Origin: Rhytidiadelphus loreus
Lineage: Eukaryota; Streptophyta; Bryopsida; Hypnales; Hylocomiaceae
Assembly (NCBI GenBank): GCA_947034895.1
Contig: OX344763.1
Location: 78,015,093 to 78,079,092 of the forward strand
DNA: 64,000 nt
Reading direction: 5' to 3'
The notes beneath the pieces are model-generated. The model did no database searches. It was not told the origin of the DNA and worked only from the letters and a program-made list of their open reading frames with translations. The position numbers and the translations under genes were made by a program. Shown here piece by piece: positions 1-11,160 of the stretch (its first letter is position 1; the number at the start of each line of letters is the position of its first letter).

Positions 1-1
1 T

Positions 2-733
2 CGTCCAAGTTTAGCACCGACCAACAACACTGCAACAGAAACTAGGGTGTACGATTCAGATGCGCCATTGCTAGTGGTATTCAACGAGACCCGTACCTGT
101 GGGTCCAATCGCCCTGCAAGTGTAGACATTGCCACAACATCGAGGATAGTACCAACTCCTCTAACAAGGTCGCCGACACATAATGATCTACGACAAATCG
201 TTGATGAAGGAGTGCATGGCTCAGCTCCACAACCTACTCCGGCCTCGTTGATGTCAAGCCCTAGAGAATCATCCAGGCGATCACGTGAACACTCCAAATC
301 AGGAAATAAACGAACCCGCAAGACGCAAGACAGATTGACACGGATCCCCAAGCGTCAAAACCATGCGATCCATCCATTTGTCATTGGAGAACGAAATTCC
401 ACTCGTAATCCTTGGCCATCAAGCGTAGTAGCGAGAGTAGAGCATCAACATATTGGGCAGCAGGTGCTTGAGCGACTGACTGGCCCTATTATCAATGGAA
501 CCACTAATGCATTGAGGCCGACAAAGCGATTAGTGCTAGCCGAAGTTGTTGGTGGTTTAGAAACGCAAGTGCGAAATTTGAACTCTGAGGTGGAACGTGA
601 GGTGATCCTTCAACCTACAAGCAGAGAGGATGATGAAAACGAGGTCTCAGGAGCTAGTGACAGTAGTGGGCCACATGAAGATACCGACCCCAATGCAAAT
701 GAAGCGGAAAGCGATTCTACCTTCACAATGTAA
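2..733 (+). CDS. Partial hypothetical protein, open at the left window edge
   Basis: An open frame enters from the left edge and ends at a TAA at 731-733, giving about 243 codons. I do not recognise the family. The protein is polar and low in hydrophobic residues: Ser/Arg-rich in the middle (residues such as SSPRESSRRSREHSKSG), then basic (RTRKTQDRL.RIPKRQ), with an acidic Asp/Glu-rich tail before the stop. That composition suggests a nuclear, largely disordered region. No membrane segment or signal peptide is seen. It lies about 500 bp left of the GC-rich array of a hAT-like right end whose left end is not in the window, so it may be sequence carried inside that element, as in the complete element at 17140-22405. 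It could equally be the 3' exon of a resident gene. Confidence 0.45.
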   Translation, partial: RPSLAPTNNTATETRVYDSDAPLLVVFNETRTCGSNRPASVDIATTSRIVPTPLTRSPTHNDLRQIVDEGVHGSAPQPTPASLMSSPRESSRRSREHSKSGNKRTRKTQDRLTRIPKRQNHAIHPFVIGERNSTRNPWPSSVVARVEHQHIGQQVLERLTGPIINGTTNALRPTKRLVLAEVVGGLETQVRNLNSEVEREVILQPTSREDDENEVSGASDSSGPHEDTDPNANEAESDSTFTM

Positions 734-1246
734 TGTGCTGCATTATAGATGTGGAGGCCTTCAAATAGTACTATAAGGATTTAACATCAATGCCTTGTAG
801 TGAAGATTTGTTGCCAAAGCTTGTAATGAAATAGGTAGATTTTGAATTTTGTGTAGTCCATCACTTGGCTTCACAAAGTCAGGAAGATTGTAAAAGGTAC
901 TTTGGTGTTGACGATGATGATTAATGAAGGTATTCGTATTTTTTGCAAATAAGTGTGCAATTTCAAACAGGAGTGGTCTTGGTACTCAATTGTGAAGATC
1001 ATCCCTATGTATGTACGCAGTTCCATTTAAAATAATATGATTATTGTGTTTGTTTTTATAATTATTATGTTGAGGCTTATGAATTGATTGTCCCATGATA
1101 TATCATTACATAATGCATGTTCATTTGCTTTGGTACGTACCGAGCATATAATTCAATGCTTATATATTGCCGATTTGCCGTGGAATGTGTTGGTTGAAGA
1201 ATAAATATTGGAAATAAAATGTTGTGGGGGCCCCAGACTTGTAGCC

Positions 1247-1654
1247 CATGAAATAGGACCCACGGTCGCCCTGGATTTCGGACCCGCAGTCGCCCTGGAT
1301 TTCGGACCCGCGGTCGCCCTGGATTCGGACCCGCAGTCGCCCAGGATTTTGGACTCGAGGTCGCCCTACCCATGGTCGCCCCCCTACTCGCGGTTGCCCC
1401 TACCCGTGGTTGCCCCTACCCGTGGTCGCCCCCCTACCCGCGGTCGCCCCTACCCGTGGTCGCCCCTTAGGAAGCACGCCATGTCATAGCCACGTAGGAC
1501 AGTCCGTTTTACCAAGGGGTAAAAAAATTTGAAATCCGAAATGCGTACACGACAACAAAAACCGCCCTTACTCGACAACTTGACAATTCGACATGCGACA
1601 TGCGACGTCTATTAGACACAAAAACTCGAAATTCTGTCAGACAAGACAACCCTA
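1247..1654. mobile_element. Right end of a hAT-like DNA transposon (left end not in window)
   Basis: From left to right there is the GC-rich array, a CCACGTAGGAC segment with a GGGGTAAAA tract, a run of short CGACA/GCGAC motifs, and the terminus GTCAGACAAGACAACCCTA ending at 1654. The complete element at 17140-22405 has the same order and nearly the same last 20 bases (GTCAGACAAGACAACCCTG). By analogy the target duplication would be GCGGTTGG at 1655-1662. I find no matching left terminus in 1-1240, so the element either starts before the window or has lost its left end. Confidence 0.75.
1252..1476. repeat. GC-rich subterminal array, CGCAGTCGCCC family
   Basis: About a dozen imperfect copies of a 15-17 bp unit of the form GACCCGCAGTCGCCC (also CGCGGTCGCCC, CGTGGTCGCCC, CGAGGTCGCCC) lie head to tail in a region otherwise rich in A and T. 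The same unit forms the arrays at 17283-17915, 18555-19210 and 21862-22215 inside a complete hAT-like element. Here it sits just inside that element type's right terminus, as it does there. Confidence 0.85.
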
Positions 1655-1697
1655 GCGGTTGGTCCACAATCCTCAGAAGGAACAGATGCTGCTTTAA

Positions 1698-2726
1698 ATG
1701 TGCAACATGAAGTTGACATGCAGCATGGTGCTAAACGAGGCTGAGCAAATGCAGCGTGAAGTGAGGAGAGTGGCTGCGGAATTCAATGATGGCAGTCAAC
1801 GTTATTTTGGCTTAACCTCGTGGCCTCGGGTAGAAGAAATGTTCACCGACGATTTGCCAATGTTCGTCGAGAATTCAAGCATCAATTGGAATGCCCGTGC
1901 AGACTTGGAATTCCAGTACAATATCGAGCGCCAACGGTACGGGCCACCCAACCGCGATGGCATTACACCACTAGTGTGGCCTTCCGTTCCAGCTTTTGTA
2001 CAAGATGGAACAACATGTATAATTTGCCAAGAACCGTTTGGCCCAGAGGGTGGATGGAATCTTGGTACATGTGGCCATCTATACCATCCCATGTGCCTCA
2101 TTCTACACATGGTCACCAGAAGGAGATGTGCGCAATGCAAGGCTCCATTTCATACACGACTGTACAAAATGTTTGGCCTTCAAGACCACATGCCTGCACA
2201 TTATGAGTACAATGAAGAAAATTTACTAGGCCTCGGTAATAGAGTACATTGGGGGTTGGACGTGACATGGCTTTGGAAGTGGGGCCACGACAACCGACAC
2301 CTCCCGGTAGGAACGGTCACTGAGATACATTGGCAGAGTGACGCCCAAGTGACAGAGGTGATCAGGAGGGTGTTTGGAGACGGTGATCCAGGGCATCGAC
2401 TATATTTTGATCAGATTGCCGGTGGACATTGGGACCAAGACCGCTTCATTTTTGTGCGTGCGCCACATCCATAGCGCATCATGTTTAACTCTCAAGGCGC
2501 ACCAATCGGATTTGAGGGTGAACTGAGTTTTGAGGAACAAGTGACGTACATTGAAGACAATACCTTCCATGAGCCAGCTCTCGTGAGTGCCATTTATTCC
2601 CACTTACATGATAGATACGACATCGACGCATTTCAGCTTTTGACAACTTTGCAATCGCGACGAGAATTGCAACAATTTTTGAGAAACAACATAGTACGAG
2701 GCGTTGTAATCGAAAAAGTAGAATAG
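1698..2726 (+). pseudogene. RING-finger protein with one in-frame TAG
   Basis: One frame runs from ATG 1698 to TAG 2724-2726 (about 342 codons) and is broken only by a TAG at 2472-2474. The continuation (RIMFNSQGAP...) stays in frame, so a point nonsense change is likelier than two genes. Residues 107-147 form a C3H2C3 RING: CIIC, then TCGHLYHPMC, then CAQC, the zinc-binding layout of E3 ubiquitin ligases. The region after it (WGLDVTWLWKWG, FDQIAGGHWDQDRFIFVRA) is Trp-rich and unknown to me. Directly upstream, frame 2 (1655 to about 1741) also looks coding (AVGPQSSEGTDAALNVQHEV), so the true N terminus may lie beyond the hAT terminus and be joined by a frameshift. A similar finger (CKHVYHPWC) occurs in the decayed frame at 44544-45998. 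Confidence 0.65.
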
Positions 2727-4567
2727 ATAGTTTTGGACTAGATTGTGTATAACTAGATAGATGTATAGAATTAAATACCGGAAGTTGTACAAAGCGAATA
2801 TATGTAATTATATAAAGCCTTTATTAGTTTACTATGTACTTCAGCGGATTTATAAAATATGTACATTTATCATTTTCTTTCCACCTTGTGTATTGTTGCT
2901 TCGCCTTTGTCTATTTTTGTAATCTATTGGACCTTTTTGTAATAGTATAGAAGAAGCTTGTATGCTTAGATGGTAGGTAAAAGATTGTTCTATCTTTATT
3001 TTGGGTGTTGCCCTAAAGTCCGAAGTCCATTTTTTGGCCCAAACCACCCTAAACCACCCCTTTTGCTATGTTCACCTATGAATTAAATTTTCCAATTTTT
3101 TTTTTAATTGAACCAAAGGATCTTGTTCTACACTTGTCTTAGATGACGTGATAAAAAATTTGTGATGTTTGACCATATGGATTGAAAGTTATTAGCATTC
3201 GAAGTGAAAGCTCCAAATCTATTTAAAGAAGTTGCTAGGATTGCCCTCTCCATAGAAAAATCCATAACTTTTCCATTCCTAATCCAAATGGGATGAATGA
3301 AAGCCTCCCATTTAAAAGAAAATATAATGCAACTAGAAAAAAATATACAAATTTGTATTTCATTTTTTTGTGGATTTTTTTGTCTACCCGGAGTCCTGGA
3401 CCACCCAGTGTCCCGATCTCCCCTGTTTGAGGTTATTCCGTTATTGTGGCATATCCCTAACCCTTTGCTCCTAGGCACCGATTGGAATAGAAATTGTATT
3501 ATGAATAAACTCATAAGTTTATATATCATTCTATTTTATCATTCTTATGAAAAAGTTTTCAAAAGTTTGATTAAAAAATTAGATCATGGGCGCCTATCGA
3601 AAATCCATTTTGTCCCTTGCAGCAAGGACAATGAGAGTATGTTACTTTAGGGTCTAAGAAATAAAAACAATGGAAATTCTTTACCAAAGCCTAAAATAAT
3701 AAACAAATTATTTTATTGTTTCATATTTGATGAAATCTCCTTTAAGTCTTTAGAATAAACGCTAAATAATTCACGTTTTGTAACTTCTTTTCTATTAGTT
3801 TGAATCTTGTTTTAGTTGGACACATGATTGACTACTCCCTCATTTTTTTTTTAAATCCACAGTTTACAAATTAAAGTATTTAACATTTTCCATTTTTTCT
3901 CAAATGGCATTATGGCATTATTGAACAAAATGTCAACATTTTTGATTAGGAGACTAGGTGTATCAATTTGCAAAAAATTGTAACCGTATAAATTCAAACA
4001 AGACATGTTAGCAATCTCATAGGTTGCTAAAACACAACAATATCACTTATAGAGTAAAAGATTATAATGTTTGAACATGAGGGTGTTAAAACTACAAAAA
4101 TAATGTGAAGTCTTCCAATCCTCTTTTCAGTTTTCACAAGTAAAATTTAAAATAATTTAGACCCAAAAAATATGAGGTTAAATTGCCTAACATGTATAAC
4201 CCCAAACAATTTATGGCTTTTAAAAGTATACTCCATATTTTTTTTTTAATTAAAAAAAAAATTTGAATGTGATGTTTTCTCCAAGATCTTGTTGTGTTTT
4301 CGAGGCACATTTCCAAAAGCTCTCAATGCTACAAGAAGTCAAGATTGCAATGGGTACCCTTGCACAAAGTCTTGAAACGATAAATCACTATCATTTATTT
4401 TTAAGAATAGACTATTGATGCTATAACTAGACTTCAAGAAGAACTTCCTAAAAATAGCAACTTGGATACTACTAAAAATAGCAATTTGGTTAGGTTTTAT
4501 TTAACTTCGAAGTTTTGCCAACACCAAATTTGGGTGCTTCGGTCATTTAGGCAAAAAATCCAATCCC
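2727..4567. other. AT-rich non-coding stretch, diverged transposon interior
   Basis: No convincing coding frame is present. Around 3170-3215 and 4060-4090 there are phrases (GGATTGAAAG..TATTAG/TATAATG.TTTGAA) also seen at 53215-53250 in the hAT-like element 50946-56533, so much of this is probably interior sequence of a related element whose right end is at 5161. The part 4060-4400 has an inverted, diverged copy at about 33030-33300. Confidence 0.45.
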
Positions 4568-5161
4568 ACCCGTCTAGATGCCCGTCTATTTTTCCGTCCA
4601 TAGAACCGTCCACTTACCCGTCCACCCGCCCGTCCACCCGCCCGTCCACATGCCCGTCCACTTACCCGTCCACATGCCCGTCCACCTGCCCGTCCAGTTA
4701 CCCATCCACCCTTCCGTCCAGTTTTCCGTCCAAATACCCGTCCATCCCGCCCGTCCAGATACCCGTCCACACAACCGCCCACCCTTCCGTCCACATGCCC
4801 GTCCAGATGCCCGTCCAATTTTCCGTCCACATACCCGTCCATCCCGCCCGTCCAGATACCCGTCCACACAACCGCCCACCCTCCCGTCCACATGCCCGTC
4901 CACACAACCGCCCACCCTCCCGTCCACATGCCCATCCACCCGCCCGTCCAGATACCCGTCCATCACGCCCGTTCCGTACCCGTCGACGGAAGCTCGCCCG
5001 TCCAGCTCGCCCGTCGACGAAGAACGTCCATCCATTTCCGTAGTTTTCATCCTCTGTAAACGGTTCTCGTCCAGATTTCATCCTGACGGACGCCGGGGTT
5101 GAATCCTGACGTCCGTCTGGACATCCTGATGGATGGACAGGACGTGACGGGGACAACCTTG
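4568..5161. mobile_element. CGTCC-rich array and right terminus of a second hAT-like type
   Basis: From 4568 to about 5035 a degenerate 11-12 bp unit of the form CCCGTCCACNN is repeated some 35-40 times (variants CCCGTCCAGAT, CCGTCCAATTTT). This produces spurious Pro/Ser/Thr-rich frames on one strand and Gly/Trp/Arg-rich frames on the other. It is followed by inverted GACGGACG / CGTCCGTC motifs and a terminus GGGGACAACCTTG ending at 5161. That matches the ends of 50946-56533, which also begin and end in GGACGG/CCGTCC sequence next to GTTGTC/GACAAC. The terminus abuts a pseudogene frame that stops being homologous to its paralog exactly here. The left terminus and a matching target duplication (expected CTTGACGA) were not found. 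Confidence 0.6.
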
Positions 5162-7335
5162 CTTGACGACTTGTTCTTCGCTTTGCCAAAGTAGGCTTCC
5201 CTTGGTCTGTCGAGTAGTACATCCATCGTGGTGCTGGAGAAGAATCGTTCCTTTTTAAAGGCCTTCTAGTTCTCACTGATGATCTTGTTACGTGCATTCA
5301 TGAGCCCAAGTTGAGGTTTGATTTCATGAAGCTCCTTGATCACGAGGTTCTTCCGCTTACGATGTTCAACCCACTCTTTTGTGCTGAAGCAGTCATCCTG
5401 GACAGAGGTGATACTCTTCACCGTGACCTTCGGGTAAGCATGAGTGCGTTTTCCACCTGACTGATTCAACAGATGTTTTGCAAGTTTTGCAATTTCATCA
5501 TAGCTCAAATTACCCAAGTGCTTAAAAAATTCATGATTCAACATGCAACTCTCAAGATTCCAACCCGACTTTGCATTAAACATTACATCCGTGTTGGGAT
5601 TGACGAGCTCTCCGTGCGCGGCAGCATTGATCACCTCACTCTAGAGTTTGTACACCTCATTGGGCGCCGTGATGAGTCTTAGTTCGTTTGTCAACTTTAG
5701 CTTCTCCTCCTTCGACTTCAATTTTGAGATCTTTAGATTCTTTATGACGTCAATCATGGAGAACCTCACATACATTGCCCTCTCGAACACTTGAAAGATA
5801 TTGAGGTGAATGTAGTCAGAAACAAAAACACACGTTCATATATCAAGAGAATGTTCACGAGAATGATCATATATCAATATTGCAATTTAGCGCGCCTCGC
5901 GCTAAAACGCACCTAGAATGCTTCTCTCTTGTGCCGGTTCTCGACGGTCCTTCTTGTGGCCGCAAGAGATCCAATTGACTTTGTTGGCGTTGGATTTTCA
6001 GGCCTGCCCATATCCTCCCATACTTTTCGTGCTCCCAAGATATTGGTCGCCCAGAATGGTTGGACCGCCACAAAATGATTTGTGTGGTTGTAATAGGCGA
6101 AGATGGATCGCAACTTCTCAGCGTCCTGTGACCACACGACGAAGCAATTCCATTTATGGAAATGCTCCCTCTCACCACGTCCACATTGTTTTCGTCATTG
6201 AACATGTATTTGTTGGCTTCAACACTATGTTGTCCGTTTATGATGTAAAATTTCCCGGCCTCAATTTCCTCCCAACTTGAGGGCTTTTTGCTAAAGCTGA
6301 CAGGCATAACGCATAGCGTTTGTTTAGTACTCTTGTCAGGAATATTGAGAAGCCAGTTGACCATGTCTTCAACAATGCAGTTTTCTTTTGAACGGATGTT
6401 ATAAGTAGCAAGTGCCTCAATGAGCTGGGAAATGTCGATCTCCTTCTCCTCATCAACAGTGAAGACATAAGCATCGTCGCAGGTGCTCCAAAATTTCTTG
6501 TACACCTGGCTTACATGCTCATAGTCTGGTATCTTCTCTATTGCCGGGAGTGTGGCACATTTTCCATTTCATCCACGTAGCTTCCTTCCTCGACTTCTGA
6601 TGTTTCTGATTTTCTTGCTACCTTGGACTTCTGAGGCTTTGGGATAGCAGGTTGTTTCCCCTTTCACAATTGAGCCTTCGATGTTGGTGTAGCAGGCTTT
6701 CTCTGACTTCTATTGGCACCGGGCTCATGCTTAACTTTGAATTTTGATGTCTAGCTGACTTCGAGATGCATAATCTCCTTCGATATTGACCGAGGTCTAT
6801 TATTCTCTTGCTGCATCTCCAACTTTCCCTTGAGAGTGTGAAAGTCGTTAAAAAACATTCAAATTTTACTACATAGTCTTTTCCAAGAGAGAGGAGTTCC
6901 ATTGGCATTCTTCCACTCATTATTGTCTAGCTTTTTTTCCAACTCCTTGATCTCATCGCAGTATGGAGTAGGTTCCAGACTTGAGAGGAACAGGCTGAGA
7001 TGAAAGGGTATAATAATGGAGTTAATGCAAATAGCGAAATGGTATTGATCTTGTTTGCATGATCCAGGAATGGTTGTCATACATTTGACTTTGATCATGG
7101 GATGCGTATCTGCTTCTACATCCTTGATTTTCTCATGGAAGGAGAGATGCAGTTGGCACTGTGCATTTTTGAACTTGTAAGAGAAACAGATTTGGTTTAT
7201 AAATGGAATCATGAAGAAGCTCCATGATTCTACCATGTCTGGCTCTTTGAACTCCCAATATTCTCCTTCGATGAGGTTCTCGTCTGCACTATTATCGTCC
7301 TCGAGAAGTTGCACTTCACACTTCTTGAAGAACAT
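5162..7335 (-). pseudogene. Decayed paralog of the ParB/DGQHR-like element gene
   Basis: Minus-strand blocks at about 7335-6859, 6505-5927 and 5790-5162 align collinearly with the gene at 22406-26493. Examples are EGEYWEF vs EGEFWEF, KQTLCVMP in both, NGQHSVEA vs NGQHSVTA, MGRPENP vs MGRPRNP, and HEFFKHLGNLSYDE vs HEFFKWLGNLSYDD. The NGQHS-x2-A motif resembles the nucleotide-binding box of ParB/DGQHR-type domains; this assignment is tentative. Damage includes a TAG replacing the Trp of xLWSEV (5641-5643), a TAG replacing the Trp of xxW(K/R)xFK near 5270, a TAG at the exon end where the paralog has Gln (KFQ), and a frameshift near 6150. An intron at about 5790-5926 occupies the same position as the paralog's 24952-25054 intron. 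The copy is cut at 5161 by a hAT-like terminus. Confidence 0.75.
5886..5906. promoter_or_regulatory. 21-bp palindrome, CG-type, in intron
   Basis: TTTAGCGCG-CCT-CGCGCTAAA is a perfect inverted repeat with 9-bp arms and a 3-bp centre. It lies in the pseudogene's intron at the same position where the paralog's intron (24952-25054) carries a GT-type palindrome. Its function is unknown. Confidence 0.7.
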
Positions 7336-7411
7336 TTCCAGAGCCTCGGTCTAGTTTTCCATTCTGCAATGTGACGACAGACAAGGGAGGTAAGTTATGA
7401 TGTTCTTGCTA

Positions 7412-7726
7412 TTTAGCGCGGACCACGCTAAAGTGTCTCGGGAGAGATACATTTATTCTCTTGCGAGAGAAACATTCTATTTTGTGAGTACACAGTCTAT
7501 GATGTGGAAGGGTTTCGGCAATTGTACAAGCAGCTTGCAAGGGTTTAAAGAAGGTCATGATACAATAGGCAGGCAGGGGTTTTCGACCAAGGTTTATCTT
7601 CGTGTACGTAGGGGATGTGCTGTTTAGCACGACTCACACTAAACATGCACATTGGAGCAGGGTTTTTATTTCGGACGTGGTGTTTTCGTCGGGGTGTTGT
7701 TGTCATTTAGTGCGAGCCGCGCTAAA
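7412..7726. promoter_or_regulatory. Three CG-type 21-bp palindromes upstream of the ParB/DGQHR-like pseudogene
   Basis: Sites at 7412-7432 (TTTAGCGCG-GAC-CACGCTAAA), 7623-7643 (TTTAGCACG-ACT-CACACTAAA) and 7706-7726 (TTTAGTGCG-AGC-CGCGCTAAA) share the layout TTTAG-CG-CG-N3-CG-CG-CTAAA with the intron site at 5886-5906. Nearly all departures are CG to CA or TG, as expected from deamination of methylated CpG. They lie 80-400 bp 5' of the minus-strand gene. Candidate roles are operator, transposase/ParB-like binding site or subterminal repeat. Confidence 0.65.
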
Positions 7727-7739
7727 ATGACTGATTTTT

Positions 7740-8850
7740 TACTACTGGCAGTCTTTGAATTTAGATTAGGGCTTACTGTTTTTTTGGGTAACTCCTAAAA
7801 ATTTCTACAAATAGCGGTTTAAGGCTAGGACTTCAATCTAAGATTTTAGGGTTTCCCTTTGACTAGAGAATTTGAACCAATTTTGCTAGCAATGGAGTTC
7901 CAATTGCTAAACAAAGGTTGGATCCTGCAAATTCAATCTGACCGTGGAATTAAGTGCGTATTCGAGCTCTCTGTCTATTAGTGGACAATAGATTGGGAAT
8001 GTGCTTGAATGAGAAATCTGACTGAATCTCAAACCCTAAGCGTTTGAATCAGAAATGTAACTGAATAACGAACCCTAAACCGAAATTCACGCTTACAATG
8101 CAGTAGACAACAAAAACTCACATATGTATCACGAGAGTAGCAGCAACTCTCGTATGATTCAAAAAAGCAACGAAACAACCTTGCGAACGTGCCACCTGGA
8201 AACCTTAAAACAAATTTTTTAAAAGCATGAAGTTCCCACAAATTCCATCTCAAGTCCAGCAATGAGTGTCGAAGTCTAGAAACTTAGAAAGTGTAGAAAT
8301 AGATTAGAATAGAATTAGAATAGGATTAAATTCTTCAATTTTTTAGTAAGGTGTAGACATTACGGATTAGTTAGGAGTACTAGAGAATAGTCAGTTTCCG
8401 GGATCCTAGAATTGTTAAAGATGTTAAGGATCCGGATGGAAGACGGATCCGGAATCTGAATAGTTCCAAAATTTGGACTGATCTGGAATCCGGAATAGAT
8501 CCGTAATTTTAGGGATTTCCGAATGTGGGACCCACTGTTCCGGAATTCTAGGAGGTTAACGGCTTTCTGCTTTTCCCGGAACGGTCACTTGGCCGTTGGC
8601 CGCGTTTTTCTTTTGACCGTTTGGTCGTGTTGTTTTGCTTTTTAAGGGCAAGTTGGCTTGTGGCTTGTCATTCCATTTTGTGTCATTCAATCTAAGCACC
8701 CAAGAACAAACACTTTGGGAATCATTATCTTGCGTATCGCGTCTTGATTACTTGAATGTGGGTGTGTATGGGAGAGTGTGCAAGGTAGGAATCTGGATTG
8801 GTTGGTATCCGGATTCAGGCTAAGGGTGCCTTGCAAATAAGTTTAGAGTG
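7740..8850. other. Non-coding, GGATCCGGAAT-rich
   Basis: No supported gene. From about 8400 the sequence is rich in variants of GGATCCGGAAT and may be part of a repeat or LTR-like sequence, but no paired ends, primer-binding site or polyprotein could be found. Confidence 0.3.
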
Positions 8851-9272
8851 CAAGTGAGGAGCTATGCGCGGTGCCTTTAAATTGCCATAACGGTGATCCG
8901 ATGGGATCCGGTAGTGGTCAAGGAGCTAGTCCGGAACTCGAGAGTAGTTCTGTGCGGAAGTCAGCAGCCGCCAAGTGGAACATTCCCAAAACATCAGAAG
9001 GTCTTCCAACCTCAAGAGCAGTCAATAGCTAGGAAGCAAATCCTTTAGTTCTGGAATCCAACTATCCGCAGTTGTTTTGCGGTTGAGTCTAGTTGGCAAG
9101 TGAGGAACTGTGCGCAGTGCCTTTAAATTGCCGTAACGGTGATCCAGTGGGATCCAGTAGTAGTCAGGGAGCTAGTCTGGAACTCGAGAGTAGTTCTGTG
9201 CGGAAGTTAGCAGCCATCAAGTGGAATATTTCCAAACCATCGGAAGGTCTGCCAACCTCAAGAGTAGGTGAA
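8851..9272 (+). repeat. Tandem duplication, about 175-bp copies, period 246 bp
   Basis: The segments 8851-9026 and 9097-9272 match along their length (for example GTGAGGA.CT.TGCGC, GCCTTTAAATTGCC, AACTCGAGAGTAGTTCTG, CCAACCTCAAGAG), with roughly one difference per ten bases and no coding constraint that I can see. Confidence 0.8.
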
Positions 9273-9299
9273 AGCTTGATCCGGAAAGCAACTGGGTGT

Positions 9300-11160
9300 C
9301 GTTGTAGTAAGGGCGGGTTAGGGTTTATCTCTGTGTGACCTACCTTCCAGGTGGCCACCCGGAAAGTTGTGAGAGTAACAATCTTTCCTCCTTACCGGAC
9401 TAAGAACTTTGAGACGGATGTGTGTGTGTTGTTTAGAAGTTGATGTGTGTGTTACTTGAGTGGTGATGTTCCCTACCCCTCGGAAAGAGCAAGTGAGGAC
9501 CCTCCGAGGGTAAAACAGAGGTACCAAAAATCGGTGTGACGGATAGTGGAAGTAGAAATCCGAATCAAGACGAATCCGGGTAGATCCGTAACTCCAGAAA
9601 TCTATCTATCAAGATAACATCTAGAATTCCCTAGGACGATAACTCGTGTCATCTTAACACTTTTGTGGTGTTAAAGATACCTACACCTAGACTGCGTATA
9701 CGACAATGAGGAGTGAAATTTTGTACCTCACAAGCTTCCAAGTTGGTGTGCCGAGCTCCTCAAAGTCCAAAAACGTCCTCCAAAACCTACCAGCTTCACG
9801 AATTACCTTCCTTTGCAAGCCCTTGAGCTCTGATTCTGAAATAAAAAAACCATATCCACAATAAATCAAAAACTCAGTGACCCGCCACAAGGCACACTAT
9901 AAGCTGTGCAGCACTAGGTGTTTCTCCAGGCATGTTTACATTGCAAAGATCACAAGCATAAGAACAAAAGCATAAGAATACTACATGATCACAAGCTCTA
10001 AGAACAGAAGGGAGGGACTCAGTGATCAAAAGTTCACAAGCACTAAGGGAGGGACTCAGTGATCAGAAGTTCACAAGCACTAAGGGAGGGACTCAATGAT
10101 CACAAGATCACAAGCATAAGAACACAAACACATTTGAACCCTAGATGATAATTAGAGCAAACTGAAGACCTCAAACGGCTCAACAGAAGAACAAAAATGG
10201 CTCAACCAAAGAACGAAAATGAACCCACCGTGCAATTTCAGGGCAGACAATGTGACATGGGAAAATGAAGAATTCTGAAAGAATGGAACAGTTCAATTTT
10301 CAAAAGCAGAGGCTTTCCAACTAGACAGGTCGACCGGATCATACACAAGATCCCGTGCACAATTTTCATTTACCAACTAGACAAATCGACCTCATGCAAG
10401 TTGATTTGTGTAGAAAATTGAGTGCTCAACGTGCACCGAAATTCACGAACTCGTAGTTGCTCGACATGCTCAGAAAATTCACAATCCCGATGTGCTCAGA
10501 AAATTGAGGGCTCACAAACATCTCGTACACAAGATCCCAACGTGCACAGCAAACTTGAAAACTTTAACACACAATTTCTTCAACTGAACACACAAGACTG
10601 CCACATTCACAACAATGAAGAGAAAAATTGCGTCTACTTGCTAAGCATGAAACTATTGAAGCAGAAGCAAATCCTAAACCAAATCCGATAATGTGAGAAG
10701 TACTTACTTCACAAATCAGCTGCGTCGAGTTCACAAATTAGTTTCCCGAGAGGTTGGCTGAACACACAAGCTGTGCCGAGTTCCTTGATGGCCGCCAACC
10801 TTTGCAAACCTTTGCCACGACCTCAAATTTCCATGCAATTCAGCTTCCCGAGAGTCGTCCAAGCTGCGCCAAGTTCCTCGATGGCCGCCAACTTTCTCAA
10901 ACCTCCGCCAAGACCTCAAATTTCCATGCAAATCAGAAAGACGTGAACCCAACAATTGCAGCGCCAAACCCTAACGCGCACTCCCCATTCACAAGACACC
11001 TGATCTAGGTCTGCATACCCGCCTGACTCAGCAATGTTGGTACCTGCCCGATGTAGCGATGTTGATACCTGCTTGACGCTTTTATTCGCGTAACGACACA
11101 CAATGTGCGCTTTCAATTGAACCCTCCTTCATACGTAGGCCTTCTTGATCGATATTTAAC
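9300..11160. other. Non-coding with two small tandem repeats
   Basis: No supported gene is seen. Three 37-bp units beginning GGGAGGGACTC start at 10010, 10047 and 10084. A second duplication with a 92-bp period (units starting about 10750 and 10842, each with GATGGCCGCCAAC and GACCTCAAATTTCCATGCAA) covers about 10750-10934. Small minus-strand frames at 9687-9890 and 10731-10967 look accidental. Confidence 0.5.

Noticed and set aside
1077..1489. Opposed frames at 1077-1373 (minus) and 1208-1489 (plus).
   Set aside because: Both are read through the GC-rich array and have no independent coding character.
4543..5102. Long frames on both strands (Pro/Ser/Thr-rich and Gly/Trp/Arg-rich, up to about 190 codons).
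   Set aside because: They are translations of the CCCGTCCAC tandem array in all frames, with no non-repetitive coding sequence.
8281..9700. GGATCCGGAAT-rich stretch as a solo LTR.
   Set aside because: No paired TG...CA ends, target duplication, primer-binding site or polyprotein could be identified.
10327..10393. AGGTCGACCGG and ATCGACCTCAT near 10330-10390 as further palindrome sites.
   Set aside because: Each has only one half-site. The inverted partner is missing at the right spacing.
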